A stretch of 64,000 nucleotides of DNA from Paenisporosarcina quisquiliarum (GCF_027563315.1 NZ_JAMKBJ010000001.1:372001-436000), one strand, 5' to 3'. Shown: positions 16,587 through 26,748, counted from the first letter of the stretch. Program-made: numbers and translations. The notes: a model not told the origin generated them from the letters alone.

Positions 16587-18308
16587 TTATTCTGTAACAG
16601 TTAATTTTTTGACATATGATACTACTTCCTCAGAGGTAGATAGGGTGAGAATGGTTTCGATATGACTTTCCAGTTCTGCTTTTGACAGCTTACTGATTTG
16701 AGAGCGAGCTTTTAATATGGATGAAGCACTCATGGAAAACTCATCAAGTCCCATACCGAGAAGGATAGGGATTGCAATTTCGTCTCCGGCCATTTCGCCA
16801 CACATGCCCGTCCATTTGCCTTCTTTGTGAGACGCATCAATAACGTTTTTCACTAGACGTAGGATAGCCGGATTAAAAGGCTGGTACAAGTAAGAAACCC
16901 GTTCATTCATACGGTCAGCAGCCAGTGTGTATTGAATCAAGTCGTTCGTACCAATCGAGAAGAAGTCGACTTCTTTTGCGAAAACATCCGCCATAACAGC
17001 AGTTGAGGGAATTTCAACCATAATGCCAACTTCGATCGAATTGCTAACTTCAACACCTTGTTCTTCAAGCTTCGCTTTTTCTTCGAGGAACAATGCTTTT
17101 GCTTGACGGAATTCTTCAAGCGTTGCAATCATTGGGAACATAATCTTCAAATTCCCATGTATACTCGCACGAAGTAATGCTCTCAGTTGTGTTCTGAACA
17201 TATCTTTCATTTCCAGACACAGGCGGATCGCACGTAATCCTAAGAAAGGATTTAGTTCTTTCGGCAATTGTAGGTAGGAAAGCTCTTTGTCGCCACCAAT
17301 ATCCAGTGTGCGAACAACTGTAGGTTTTCCGTTCATTTGTTTCAGAACAGAAGCATAAGCTTCCGTCTGTTCATCTTCAGTCGGAAATTGGCTACGTCCC
17401 ATATACAGAAATTCCGTACGGTATAAACCAATTGCTTCGCCACCATGATCAATCACACCGACTACATCATTAGGTGTCCCAATATTGGCTCCAAGTTCCA
17501 CATGATGACCGTCAGCAGTGATAGTCGCTTCATGTTTTAAACGTGCCCATTCGGATTTTTGCTGTTCGTAGTTCGCTTTTTTCTCTTCATATTGTGCAAT
17601 TGTTTCAACATCTGGATTCACAATGATATTGCCGTCAAGTCCATCCACAATCACCAATGAGCCGTTTTCAATCGACGACATCACGGTTTTTGCACCAACA
17701 ACCGCAGGAATTTCAAGAGTTCTTGCAAGAATAGCAGAATGTGACGTGCGTCCTCCAATATCCGTGATGAACCCTTTGACAAATTGAGGATTCAACTGAA
17801 CAGTATCTGAAGGTGTCAAATCTTCAGCGATAATAATCACTTCATCAGCTATCATACTCGGATTTTGAATGGATACACCTAGGAGATGCGCTAAAACCCG
17901 TTTCGTAACATCACGGATGTCCGCTGCACGTTCCTTCATATAGTCATTGTCCATCGATTCAAATAGACCGATGAACATATTCGATGTTTCCTGCAATGCG
18001 AACTCAGCATTGACCTTTTCCGATTTGATTTTATCGGTAATTGGTCCAAGTAATTCAGGGTCACTCAAGACAAGAAGGTGTGCACTGAAAATTGCTGCTT
18101 CTTCATCGCTGATTTGTTTAGACGTTTGCTCTTTGATTGTTTCAAGTTCTGATTTTGATTGAGTGACCGCTGACTCAAAACGAGCTAACTCGGCCTCAAT
18201 ATCAATAATCACTGTTTTTTCAACAGTCAATTCCGGATTTTCAAGTCTGAACGCTTTGGCAATGGCAATCCCATTTGACGCTGCAATTCCGGATAGTGAG
18301 AAGTTCAT
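16587..18308 (-). CDS. ptsI: Phosphoenolpyruvate-protein phosphotransferase, PTS enzyme I
   Basis: Enzyme I takes phosphate from phosphoenolpyruvate and passes it to HPr, starting the PTS phosphorelay. The protein has 573 residues, the usual length. The active histidine is His190 in [10 protein letters not shown]. The PEP-binding C-terminal domain shows [15 protein letters not shown] and GMCGEMAG with its catalytic Cys. It starts on the last base of ptsH (TGATG), so the two are coupled. Cytoplasmic. Together with ptsH and the divergent fru genes it forms a fructose-uptake locus. Confidence 0.96.
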   Translation of the reverse strand: MNFSLSGIAASNGIAIAKAFRLENPELTVEKTVIIDIEAELARFESAVTQSKSELETIKEQTSKQISDEEAAIFSAHLLVLSDPELLGPITDKIKSEKVNAEFALQETSNMFIGLFESMDNDYMKERAADIRDVTKRVLAHLLGVSIQNPSMIADEVIIIAEDLTPSDTVQLNPQFVKGFITDIGGRTSHSAILARTLEIPAVVGAKTVMSSIENGSLVIVDGLDGNIIVNPDVETIAQYEEKKANYEQQKSEWARLKHEATITADGHHVELGANIGTPNDVVGVIDHGGEAIGLYRTEFLYMGRSQFPTEDEQTEAYASVLKQMNGKPTVVRTLDIGGDKELSYLQLPKELNPFLGLRAIRLCLEMKDMFRTQLRALLRASIHGNLKIMFPMIATLEEFRQAKALFLEEKAKLEEQGVEVSNSIEVGIMVEIPSTAVMADVFAKEVDFFSIGTNDLIQYTLAADRMNERVSYLYQPFNPAILRLVKNVIDASHKEGKWTGMCGEMAGDEIAIPILLGMGLDEFSMSASSILKARSQISKLSKAELESHIETILTLSTSEEVVSYVKKLTVTE

Positions 18309-18574
18309 CAGTTACCGATTCCTTCATTTTTCATGATGTCATCGATTTTTGCCATTGCAGCTTCTTCATCTTCACCATCTGCAGAAATTTTGATTGAAGC
18401 GCCCGAAGGTACACCTAGGGACATAACGCCTAAGATCGATTTTAAGTTTACTTTTTTGTCATTGAATTCAAGTGAAATATCTGATTTAAAAGCAGCTGAA
18501 GCAGCCACTAAAACGGATGTTGGACGGGCATGAAGACCTTCGCCACCTGTAATGTTATATTGTTTTTCAATCAT
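18308..18574 (-). CDS. ptsH: Phosphocarrier protein HPr
   Basis: HPr, 88 residues. The catalytic His15 lies in GLHARPTS and the regulatory serine Ser46 in [11 protein letters not shown], the site of HPr kinase in Firmicutes; HPr(Ser-P) is the CcpA co-repressor. A standard AGGAGG precedes the ATG. Upstream, the 148-nt divergent region to fruR contains a cre site, so carbon control of this promoter or of fruR is likely. First gene of ptsHI. Confidence 0.96.
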   Translation of the reverse strand: MIEKQYNITGGEGLHARPTSVLVAASAAFKSDISLEFNDKKVNLKSILGVMSLGVPSGASIKISADGEDEEAAMAKIDDIMKNEGIGN

Positions 18575-18667
18575 TTTAAATTCCTCCTAAATAATTTGAA
18601 TACTTAATGAATCACAACCATCAACGCGTGAACGAGTTTGATTGCGTATGACTGATTATGATTGATT

Positions 18668-18683
18668 TTGAAAACGATTTCAA
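18668..18683. promoter_or_regulatory. Near-perfect catabolite-responsive element (cre)
   Basis: TTGAAAACGATTTCAA fits the cre consensus WTGNAANCGNWNNCAW at every position. It lies in the divergent ptsH/fruR region, 40 nt before fruR. The flanking sequence has repeated TGATT words (TGATTATGATTGATT) that could be FruR operators. Confidence 0.75.
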
Positions 18684-18722
18684 GTATTATCATTTCAAAC
18701 GAATGAAGAAGTAGGTGAGTCG

Positions 18723-19475
18723 ATGTTAACAACCGAACGTCACAACTTGATTTTAAGCATGTTAACGCAAAAGCAGACAATTAAAATTCAAGAAATAGTG
18801 GAAGCAACTTCCGCATCCGAATCAACCATTCGCAGAGATTTAACCGAACTTGAAAACCTCGGCAAACTGGTTCGAATTTTTGGTGGTGCAACAGTTCCAA
18901 GCCGGTATGCCAATGAACCGAGTGTAATCGTTAAATCTTCCAAAAACACGCAAGAAAAAGTCCAACTTGCGAAATATGCTGCTTCGTCCATACAAAATGG
19001 TCAGTGTATCTTCTTGGATGCTGGGACAACCATCAACCATATGATTCCTTTTTTACAAGAAAAGAATGTGATCGTGGTGACCAATGGCCTGACACATATG
19101 GATTTACTGAACGAACTCGGTATTCAAACATATATGACGGGAGGTTACATGAAACGTCTTACAGGCGCACTCGTAGGTTCACAAGCCATTCAATCATTAG
19201 AAAGTTACCGTTTTGATTTATGTTTCCTCGGAGTGAACGGTATACATGCTACTCACGGATATACAACACCTGATCCGGAAGAAGCGGCAATTAAAAAGTT
19301 GGCTAGCTCCCATGCCCAAAAAACATATGTGGTGGCAGATCACACAAAAGTGAATACAGTCAGCTTTGCCAAAATCATGGATATTCATGACGCAGAACTG
19401 ATCGTAAATGAAATAGATAATGAAACATTTGAATCACTCATAAAATTAACGGACGTAAAGGTGGTATCCACATGA
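18723..19475 (+). CDS. fruR: DeoR-family repressor of the fructose operon
   Basis: DeoR-type regulator of 250 residues. N-terminal helix-turn-helix spans about residues 20-40 (IQEIVEATSASESTIRRDL), followed by a DeoR sensor domain with FLDAGTTINHM and the VADHTKV motif. In fru operons the inducer is fructose 1-phosphate. It shares ATGA with fruK, so repressor, kinase and transporter are made from one message. The start has AGGTGAG just upstream. Autoregulation is likely by position. Confidence 0.92.
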   Translation: MLTTERHNLILSMLTQKQTIKIQEIVEATSASESTIRRDLTELENLGKLVRIFGGATVPSRYANEPSVIVKSSKNTQEKVQLAKYAASSIQNGQCIFLDAGTTINHMIPFLQEKNVIVVTNGLTHMDLLNELGIQTYMTGGYMKRLTGALVGSQAIQSLESYRFDLCFLGVNGIHATHGYTTPDPEEAAIKKLASSHAQKTYVVADHTKVNTVSFAKIMDIHDAELIVNEIDNETFESLIKLTDVKVVST

Positions 19476-20404
19476 TTTATACTTGCACGATTACGCCATC
19501 CATCGATTACACAACGTATTTGCCTGAATTTAAAACAGGCAAGCTCAATCGTTCAGACGAAGTGTATTTTTATCCCGGTGGAAAGGGCATTAATGTTTCC
19601 CGTGTGTTGAAACGTCTAGAAGTGGAGAGCACAGCTATTGCTTTCGCTGGGGGCTTTACCGGTACATACATAGAGCAATTTTTGATCAATGAAGGCATTA
19701 AGACAGATTTCATTCCTACTGATGAAATCACACGTATTAATGTCAAAATTAAATCCACAGTGGAAACGGAATTAAATGGACCGGGCCCGACTTTGTTGGA
19801 TGAGCACTTACAACTCTTATTTGAAAAGGTTCGACAAATGAAGGCAGGAGATTGGTTTGTTCTTGCTGGAAGATTAACAGATTCCATCCCGACATCATTT
19901 TTCGAGGAAATCGCGATGTATTGCAATGCAAATAGAATCCATTTCGTTTTGGATACGTCTGGCCCTGCATTAAAAGAACTGGTACGCCTAAAGCCACTAT
20001 TAATTAAACCGAATGTAGATGAATTAGGGGAATTGTTTGAAACCGAGATTACCTCGACTCAAGAAGCTGTCAAATATGCCCGGAACCTCGTGGATCAGGG
20101 CGTAGAACACGTCATTGTCTCGATGGGTGGCGAAGGTGCACTTTTAGTCACAAAAGATTTGATAATTAAAGCATCCGTTCCTACTAAGCAAGTGGTCAAT
20201 ACAGTTGGATCGGGTGATTCCCTTGTATCCGGTTTCATCGCATCTTATATGACAGAGCAGGATGCTACAAAAGCATTCAGATATGGCGTTGCCAGTGGCA
20301 GTGCAACGGCTTTTCAATCTGATTTATGCGAAAGAGATGATGTTGAAGCTTTGCTAGATCAAGTACTCCTAAATCCACTATTCGAACAGGATGTGAAGAA
20401 ATGA
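19472..20404 (+). CDS. fruK: 1-phosphofructokinase
   Basis: PfkB-family sugar kinase, 310 residues, phosphorylating fructose 1-phosphate (from FruA) to fructose 1,6-bisphosphate. The PfkB signature 1 region FYPGGKGINVSRVLKRL and signature 2 TVGSGDSLVSGF with the catalytic Asp are present. Overlaps fruR by ATGA at its start and fruA by 4 nt at its end. Tagatose-6-phosphate kinase is the nearest alternative, but the gene order fixes the role. Confidence 0.95.
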   Translation: MIYTCTITPSIDYTTYLPEFKTGKLNRSDEVYFYPGGKGINVSRVLKRLEVESTAIAFAGGFTGTYIEQFLINEGIKTDFIPTDEITRINVKIKSTVETELNGPGPTLLDEHLQLLFEKVRQMKAGDWFVLAGRLTDSIPTSFFEEIAMYCNANRIHFVLDTSGPALKELVRLKPLLIKPNVDELGELFETEITSTQEAVKYARNLVDQGVEHVIVSMGGEGALLVTKDLIIKASVPTKQVVNTVGSGDSLVSGFIASYMTEQDATKAFRYGVASGSATAFQSDLCERDDVEALLDQVLLNPLFEQDVKK

Positions 20405-22314
20405 AAATTACACAATTATTGACTAAAGATACGATCATCTTAGATCTTGATGCGCAACGCAAATCAGAAGTCTTGACTGAATTGATTGGTCAACTAGATC
20501 AAGCTGGTAAATTGATAGATAAGAAGAAGTTTACAGAGGACATATTGGCACGAGAGACACAAAGTACAACGGGCATTGGAGACGGCATTGCGATTCCACA
20601 TGCCAAATCAAGTGCAGTTCAAGTACCTGCCATTGCCTTTGGCAGGTCTTTAAAAGGGATAGACTATGAATCTCTGGACGGTCAGCCTGCACATCTATTC
20701 TTTATGATTGCGGCAAGTGAAGGAGCGAATAATGATCATCTCGATGCGCTTTCGAGACTTGCTACGTTTTTGATGGATGCAAACTTCCGAAATCAAATTC
20801 TAGCAGCAACTTCGATTGAGGATGTCTTACAGGCAGTCTCAAACAAAGAAAACGAAGTGGATGGACCTAAAGACGAGGTCAGTGTTGAAGATACTCATGG
20901 AGCGGCTAGTTCAATGAAGAAAATTCTGGCCGTTACAGCATGTCCTACTGGGATTGCCCATACGTATATGGCAGCTGAGAAACTGAATGAGCGTGCGAAA
21001 CAGTTAGGGATTTCCTTAAAAGTCGAAACAAACGGCTCAAGTGGCGTTAAAAACAGATTGACGGATACTGACATTGCAGAAGCTGATGCCATTATCGTTG
21101 CGGCTGACACCAAGGTAGAAATGGCACGATTTAATGGAAAGCCTGTTATTCAAACAAAAGTCGGCAAGGCCATTCACGAAACAGATAACTTGCTCAACCG
21201 TGCGATTTCAGACGACGCTCCAATCTATCACCATGAATCTTCGAAAGAAGAAGACTCATCTTCAGAATCGAAAAATGGCTTCTACAAACATTTAATGAAT
21301 GGTGTATCGAATATGTTGCCATTTGTCGTGGGGGGCGGCATTTTAATTGCGCTATCATTTTTCTGGGGTATCAATTCTAGTAACCCTGACAGTCCAGAAT
21401 ACAATGCTTTTGCAGCCATGTTGAATACCATCGGTGGAGGAAATGCGTTCTTCCTGATGGTTCCGGTATTGGCCGGGTTTATCGCTTCTAGTATTGCGGA
21501 TCGACCAGGCTTTGCTCCCGGTATGGTAGGTGGGTTAATTGCCATTACGGTCACAGGTGTAGAAGGCGCAAGCGGCGGATCTGGATTCCTTGGTGGGATT
21601 ATCGCCGGCTTCCTTGCAGGTTACGTGACTTTGTTTGTGAAGAAAATGTTCTCTCGTTTGCCGGATGCACTCGAAGGTCTAAAACCGGTGTTGTTTTTCC
21701 CGGTATTTAGTATCGCGATCACGGGAATCATCATGATGTTGGTGAACCCACAATTAACAAAAGTTTATACCGGTATTTCTTCATTCTTGGAAGGACTTGG
21801 TGGCACGAATGCTGTTCTTGTAGGGCTACTATTAGGGGCGATGATGGCCATCGATATGGGCGGACCGATCAATAAAGCCGCTTACACATTTGGTATTGCT
21901 ATGCTCGACGCTGAAAACTTTGCCTATATCGCAACGGTTATGGGAGCGGGAATGGTACCGCCACTAGGCATGGCCCTGGCAACGACACTATTCAAGAAAC
22001 GTTTCACTAAACCGGAACGAGAAGCTGGTAAGACGGCTTACGTTTTAGGGGCATGCTTCATTACCGAAGGTGTCATCCCGTTTGCTGCAGCTGATCCCGG
22101 ACGTGTTATTCCTGCCGCTGTTGCAGGAGCGGCAGTAACAGGTGGGTTGACGATGCTGTTTGATATCGCTTTACGTGCTCCTCACGGTGGCGTATTCGTG
22201 ATGGGACTGGTAGATGGGGGCATTATCAATGTGTTACTCTATGCGCTTGCGATTCTAGCAGGTGCGGTTGTGACAGCCATGGTAGCTGGTTTACTGAAGA
22301 AGAAAATTGCATAA
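20401..22314 (+). CDS. fruA: Fructose-specific PTS transporter EIIABC
   Basis: Single polypeptide of 637 residues that imports fructose as fructose 1-phosphate. Domain order: EIIA about 1-150 with phosphorylated His67 in AIPHAKS; EIIB about 172-275 with phosphocysteine Cys181 in ACPTGIAHT; EIIC about 295-637 with eight or more membrane helices. A charged linker (SSKEEDSSSES) separates B from C. Last gene of fruRKA, followed by a strong terminator. The arrangement is the usual Bacillus fruA form. Confidence 0.95.
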   Translation: MKITQLLTKDTIILDLDAQRKSEVLTELIGQLDQAGKLIDKKKFTEDILARETQSTTGIGDGIAIPHAKSSAVQVPAIAFGRSLKGIDYESLDGQPAHLFFMIAASEGANNDHLDALSRLATFLMDANFRNQILAATSIEDVLQAVSNKENEVDGPKDEVSVEDTHGAASSMKKILAVTACPTGIAHTYMAAEKLNERAKQLGISLKVETNGSSGVKNRLTDTDIAEADAIIVAADTKVEMARFNGKPVIQTKVGKAIHETDNLLNRAISDDAPIYHHESSKEEDSSSESKNGFYKHLMNGVSNMLPFVVGGGILIALSFFWGINSSNPDSPEYNAFAAMLNTIGGGNAFFLMVPVLAGFIASSIADRPGFAPGMVGGLIAITVTGVEGASGGSGFLGGIIAGFLAGYVTLFVKKMFSRLPDALEGLKPVLFFPVFSIAITGIIMMLVNPQLTKVYTGISSFLEGLGGTNAVLVGLLLGAMMAIDMGGPINKAAYTFGIAMLDAENFAYIATVMGAGMVPPLGMALATTLFKKRFTKPEREAGKTAYVLGACFITEGVIPFAAADPGRVIPAAVAGAAVTGGLTMLFDIALRAPHGGVFVMGLVDGGIINVLLYALAILAGAVVTAMVAGLLKKKIA

Positions 22315-22330
22315 TAAGAACATTTTATTA

Positions 22331-22367
22331 AACAGGAAAGAGCTTCTAAACTCTTTCCTGTTTTTTA
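22331..22367 (+). terminator. Terminator of fruRKA
   Basis: AACAGGAAAGAG at 22331-22342 pairs with CTCTTTCCTGTT at 22351-22362 and runs into TTTTATTTT. Confidence 0.92.
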
Positions 22368-22443
22368 TTTTCCAGAAAATGAAGGAGTTACCAATCTGCT
22401 CATCGAACCATTGTAAAAGGCCTAAAAGAGGGGGAATTGTTCA

Positions 22444-23289
22444 ATGGGATATGAAGAGTTGAAAGAATTATATGGTTCATATGAAATACCACGCGAAATC
22501 CATCAATTGTTCCAACTGGAAGAAGAGTTTGCTGGAAAAGGCCTTTCACTTGGTCAAATTGGTTTTCAACCAATTAATCAATTTCATCCTTATGCGATTA
22601 CGCCTCCTGATTTAATTGCGTTTGCTAGCACTGGGGGTGATGGAATTCATTTCGGGTTTTTGACTGATTTTCATTCCGTACCAGATTTAAATGAAGCTCC
22701 AATTGTATGTGTAACGCCAACCAATGATCAGCCGATTCGATACATGGCACGGAATATTCGGGAGTTTTTAGATTTGGCTTTTTCCATAGTCTATGTCGAG
22801 ATGTTGGAAACCATATGGACTTTTGAAAATGAACAACAAGTTCAAGAACTGGCAACAGAATTCGGAAAAGATACGCCAAGAAAATGGAAAAAAGATAGAG
22901 AGCGTATTCTTACCCGTTGTCGTGAAGTTTTTGGAACAAAGAAAGTGGATGTAGTCAGTTATTTACATGAAGTGAAAAAAGAACGGACAGCGTCCAAACG
23001 AATGTCTACTTTGGATGGACTCGGTGTCGGGGATCGAAATTTTGAAACGACTTCTGGAAAGAGCTTTACTTTTTCTGAAGAACGCAAGTGTGATGAAAAG
23101 GAAATGAAACGAATGCGTCTATTTTTGAGTCAAGCCGATGAACTGGAAAAGCTGGCATTCATCCGTGATGCAAATTATTGGTACATCGTGACGTCTGGTT
23201 ATGATGAAGCGGTGTGGGAATTGTTACAGGAATTGTTGACTTCAATGGGTCTTAATGTTGAAGCAGAATTTGTTGCAGAAAGATGCTAA
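22444..23289 (+). CDS. Hypothetical protein, possibly SUKH/SMI1-like
   Basis: Soluble protein of 281 residues. The first 120 residues carry a motif run (GFQPINQFHPYAI, FASTGGDGIHFGF, APIVCVTP, IREFLDLAF) reminiscent of SMI1/KNR4-like (SUKH) folds, where such G-D-G-x-H/F patterns occur. The second half is rich in charged helices. No signal peptide or membrane helix. SD GAGGGGGA precedes ATG 22444. Sits alone between the fru terminator and the T-box leader. SUKH proteins may act as immunity proteins, but there is no toxin beside it, so I leave the function open. Confidence 0.7.
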   Translation: MGYEELKELYGSYEIPREIHQLFQLEEEFAGKGLSLGQIGFQPINQFHPYAITPPDLIAFASTGGDGIHFGFLTDFHSVPDLNEAPIVCVTPTNDQPIRYMARNIREFLDLAFSIVYVEMLETIWTFENEQQVQELATEFGKDTPRKWKKDRERILTRCREVFGTKKVDVVSYLHEVKKERTASKRMSTLDGLGVGDRNFETTSGKSFTFSEERKCDEKEMKRMRLFLSQADELEKLAFIRDANYWYIVTSGYDEAVWELLQELLTSMGLNVEAEFVAERC

Positions 23290-23343
23290 TTGCTTTAAGT
23301 CGGGATTATTTGTTGGTCTAATACAGTTATTTATAAAATTCTC

Positions 23344-23372
23344 TTGACTAAATATTTTAACAATTGTATCAT
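23344..23372 (+). promoter_or_regulatory. Sigma-A promoter of the T-box transcript
   Basis: TTGACT at 23344-23349, 17-nt spacer, TATCAT at 23367-23372. The predicted start is near 23379. Confidence 0.65.
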
Positions 23373-23378
23373 TAAGAA

Positions 23379-23626
23379 AATTTTCCCATAAAGTAAACTC
23401 GGTGATTAAGAGTATTAAGGAATATTTATTGCTCAGAGAGCTGTCGGTCGGTGTAAGACAGTCAATGAATTCCCCAACTCGCTTATGAGAGGTCAGGCTG
23501 ACATGTAGGTCTGAACGGGTCACTTCCGTAATAAAGTCTTAAGAAGGTTTGTTCAGTTTGCAAACCAATAAGAGTGGTACCACGAAGGGTAAACCTATCG
23601 TCTCTTTTGAGCGATGGGTTTTTTTG
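23379..23626 (+). promoter_or_regulatory. T-box riboswitch leader, probably leucine-responsive
   Basis: The T-box core AGAGTGGTACCACG lies at 23570-23584, followed by a terminator (AAACCTATCG at 23591-23600 pairing with CGATGGGTTT and then a T run to 23625). Upstream are Stem I features: AGTA at about 23411, AGAGAG near 23435, and the distal loop GGTCGGTG. In AACTCGCTTATGAG the specifier is best read as CTC (23478-23480), a leucine codon. The acceptor-binding UGGU calls for a tRNA with discriminator A, which fits tRNA-Leu and argues against a serine reading (TCC) of the neighbouring bases. Controls the acetyltransferase downstream. Confidence 0.85.
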
Positions 23627-23655
23627 TGTCTAAAAAAAGGGAAGGAAAGATGCGG

Positions 23656-24159
23656 ATGAAAATAAGAGAAGCTAATGTTGTGGATGCAGAAGGTATCGCG
23701 AGAGTTCATGTGGATTGCTGGAGAACCACTTATCAAGACATCGTCCCTGACGAGTTTTTAAATAACCTTTCTTATGAAAATCGCACCAAGATGTGGGTTC
23801 AAAACATTTCAAACGAACATAATTACGTGTTTGTAGCTGAACGGGACGGGAAAATAGTTGGTTTTACTGATGCCGGTAAAGAAAAGTCAGGACAATATCC
23901 AGGTTATGTGGCTGATATTACGACACTTTATATCCTAAAAGAATTTCAGGGATTAGGAATTGGTAAACAACTTTTGCAACAGGTCTTCCTGAAATTGATG
24001 GAAAACACTATGAAATCAGCACTTGTTTGGGTATTGGAAGATAATCCTTCAAGACATTTCTACGAAGCAATGGGTGCCAAAGTCATCGAAAACCGGAAAG
24101 ACATTACCATTGGCGGCAAACAGTTAAATTTAATGGGGTATGGTTGGAGCAATATATAA
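23656..24159 (+). CDS. GNAT family N-acetyltransferase
   Basis: Acetyl-CoA-dependent N-acetyltransferase of about 167 residues. The GNAT fold is plain: N-terminal KIREANVVDAEGIARVHVDCW, the beta4 strand YVADITTLYIL, the acetyl-CoA P-loop EFQGLGIGKQLL, and the C-terminal VLEDNPSRHFYEAMGAK. ATG 23656 is chosen: AAGGA lies 9 nt upstream, and the earlier ATG at 23614 lies in the terminator stem. Its leader is a T-box, which makes it tied to charging of a tRNA (leucine). Substrate unknown. The methyltransferase gene follows after 22 nt. Confidence 0.85.
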   Translation: MKIREANVVDAEGIARVHVDCWRTTYQDIVPDEFLNNLSYENRTKMWVQNISNEHNYVFVAERDGKIVGFTDAGKEKSGQYPGYVADITTLYILKEFQGLGIGKQLLQQVFLKLMENTMKSALVWVLEDNPSRHFYEAMGAKVIENRKDITIGGKQLNLMGYGWSNI

Positions 24160-24181
24160 AAGATAAAAAGGGGATTTGATG

Positions 24182-24994
24182 ATGACTAAAATTATTGAGT
24201 ATTATTCTAAATTTGATGAATGGGGAAGACTAGACCGGGAGCCTTTAGAGTTTCAGATTAATTGGCATTTCATTCAAAAATATATGCCGGCAACTGGCAG
24301 TGTGCTGGATAACGGAGCGGGCCCAGGTAAATACGCCTTGAGATTGGCTGATCAAGGATATAATGTCACATTGACGGATCTTGTCCCTAGACTGGTTGAA
24401 GTTGCTAGGGAAAAAGCTATACAAGTGGGATTAGATGCTCAATTCAAAGGTTTCCACGTGGCTGACGCCAGGGATTTGTCTATTTTAGCTGATCAGCAGT
24501 TTGATGCTGCGCTAGCGCTTGGCCCTATGTACCATTTGCAAAAAGAGGATGACAGACAAAAAGCGATTGAGGAACTGTATCGCGTGACCAAACAGGAAGG
24601 TATTGTGTTTGTTGCCTTTATGCCAAGAATCAAACATGTTCTGACTTCATTGATGAATCCGATGAATTGGAGACCAAACGATCAGATGGATTCAATTGAG
24701 GAGTTCATGAAGACCGGTGAGTTTAATCATAGCGATGATGGAAGGTTTACGGGAGCATATTACTTTAATGTAGAGGATATTAAACCATTTATGGAGTCTC
24801 AAGGGTTTGAGACGTTGGATTTGATCGGTTCGACCAATATCGGAACGCTTTTGACGAGCGAACAATGGGATTATTGGAGAAATCGTGGAGAAGAAGAGTT
24901 CAATCAGTTGATGGAGATGCTGAAAGAGACAGCGAGCAATCCACATGTGTTAGGCATCTCATCGCATTTGCTTTATATAGGAAAGAAGAAATAG
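24182..24994 (+). CDS. Class I SAM-dependent methyltransferase
   Basis: Cytoplasmic methyltransferase of about 270 residues. SAM-binding motif I is VLDNGAGPGKYAL, motif II is VTLTDLVPRLVEVAR, and post-motifs include FDAALALGPMYHL and the RVTKQEGIVFVAF strand. Start is uncertain among TTG 24176, ATG 24179 and ATG 24182; AAGGGGA spacing favours the last. It is the second gene behind the T-box, so may be co-regulated with the acetyltransferase. Substrate not evident. Confidence 0.85.
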   Translation: MTKIIEYYSKFDEWGRLDREPLEFQINWHFIQKYMPATGSVLDNGAGPGKYALRLADQGYNVTLTDLVPRLVEVAREKAIQVGLDAQFKGFHVADARDLSILADQQFDAALALGPMYHLQKEDDRQKAIEELYRVTKQEGIVFVAFMPRIKHVLTSLMNPMNWRPNDQMDSIEEFMKTGEFNHSDDGRFTGAYYFNVEDIKPFMESQGFETLDLIGSTNIGTLLTSEQWDYWRNRGEEEFNQLMEMLKETASNPHVLGISSHLLYIGKKK

Positions 24995-25046
24995 CGAGCA
25001 CATATTTTGAGGAAATCAGTCATTAAAAAAGGTTCCATTTGCTCCT

Positions 25047-25074
25047 CTGACTACGAACATACGTATGTTATAAT
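25047..25074 (+). promoter_or_regulatory. Promoter of the type I toxin mRNA
   Basis: A perfect -10 TATAAT at 25069-25074 with a -35-like CTGACT at 25047-25052 (16-nt spacer). The palindrome ACATACGTATGT at 25058-25069 overlaps the spacer. The start would be near 25081. Confidence 0.6.
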
Positions 25075-25139
25075 GGCAAGGTAATAGAATAGGAACTCAA
25101 GGGTGGTTGGCTCACTCCCGTTTGAAAGGGGGGGGTGCC

Positions 25140-25223
25140 ATGTCAGTATTTGAAGCATTAATGTTTGCATTATCGTTCGCAGCATTGATTGTATCAATCC
25201 TGTCTTTCAACCATAAAAAATAA
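25140..25223 (+). CDS. Holin-like type I toxin, 27 residues
   Basis: A very short gene: MSVFEALMFALSFAALIVSI continues with LSFNHKK and TAA. This matches the putative holin-like toxin family (Hol_Tox, related in style to Fst/TxpA peptides), with a single hydrophobic helix and a basic tail, expected to insert in the membrane. The SD is unusually strong (AGGGGGGGG) but is complementary to CACTCCC at 25112-25118 just upstream, so it can be sequestered in a hairpin, as usual in type I toxin messages. Paired with a convergent antisense RNA that overlaps its 3' end. Confidence 0.8.
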   Translation: MSVFEALMFALSFAALIVSILSFNHKK

Positions 25224-25354
25224 CCCATCCTTGAGTTAGCGCTCAGATGGGTTATTCCTACCATTTTGTTGCCGATCCCCTTGAAGGGAACCTGCTATTA
25301 CGTCGATCGTTGGTGTTAGCGCACCAGCGATCTTTTTTATTTTACTCATATCTT
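25219..25354 (-). ncRNA. Predicted antisense antitoxin RNA
   Basis: On the minus strand a very good promoter reads TTGATA (+ coordinates 25384-25389), 17-nt spacer, TATACT (25361-25366). Transcription would start near 25354 and stop at a terminator hairpin at 25221-25254 (TAACCCATC pairing with GATGGGTTA) followed on the minus strand by TTTTTT. The RNA, about 135 nt, overlaps the toxin message from its stop codon to its terminator. Two hairpin loops share the word GTTAGCGC (25235-25242 and 25315-25322), which may be kissing sites. Confidence 0.65.
25305..25340 (+). terminator. Terminator of the toxin mRNA
   Basis: GATCG-t-TGGTG at 25305-25315 pairs with CACCA-g-CGATC at 25322-25332, followed by TTTTTT. 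Confidence 0.85.
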
Positions 25355-25477
25355 ACAAACAGTATACCAATATTTGTCCCTTGTATCAAATACACAATCC
25401 CTAAAAATCGTATTTCCCTCAAACATAGTCTTTTTTTAAAAATGAAATTCAATTTAAAATGCCAAAATGGACGTGCC

Positions 25478-25491
25478 AGAACGTTTGTTTG
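25478..25491. promoter_or_regulatory. LexA/DinR-like box at LAGLIDADG gene promoter
   Basis: AGAACGTTTGTTTG resembles the Bacillus SOS box CGAAC-N4-GTTCG with one mismatch per half. It overlaps the spacer just ahead of a perfect -10 TATAAT at 25492-25497. SOS control is inferred. The core GAACGTTTGTTT recurs at 26861-26872. Confidence 0.4.
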
Positions 25492-25532
25492 TATAATGGT
25501 TTTAAAGTCATCTATCTATAGTCTTTCAGTAG

Positions 25533-26699
<1,167 letters not shown>

Positions 26700-26706
26700 T
26701 GAATAG

Positions 26707-26740
26707 AGGAGTCTCAGGGAAAAATGAGAACTCCTTTTTG
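26707..26740 (+). terminator. Terminator after LAGLIDADG gene
   Basis: AGGAGT-CTCA at 26707-26716 pairs with TGAG-a-ACTCCT at 26725-26735, then a T run. Confidence 0.8.
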
Positions 26741-26748
26741 TTTGAAAT

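Noticed and set aside
23471-23475. Serine specifier (TCC) for the T-box
   Set aside because: The UGGU acceptor site demands discriminator A while tRNA-Ser normally has G; CTC fits better.
23242-23523. Minus-strand frame of 93 codons across the T-box leader
   Set aside because: Chance frame on the antisense of a structured RNA; no SD and low-quality composition.
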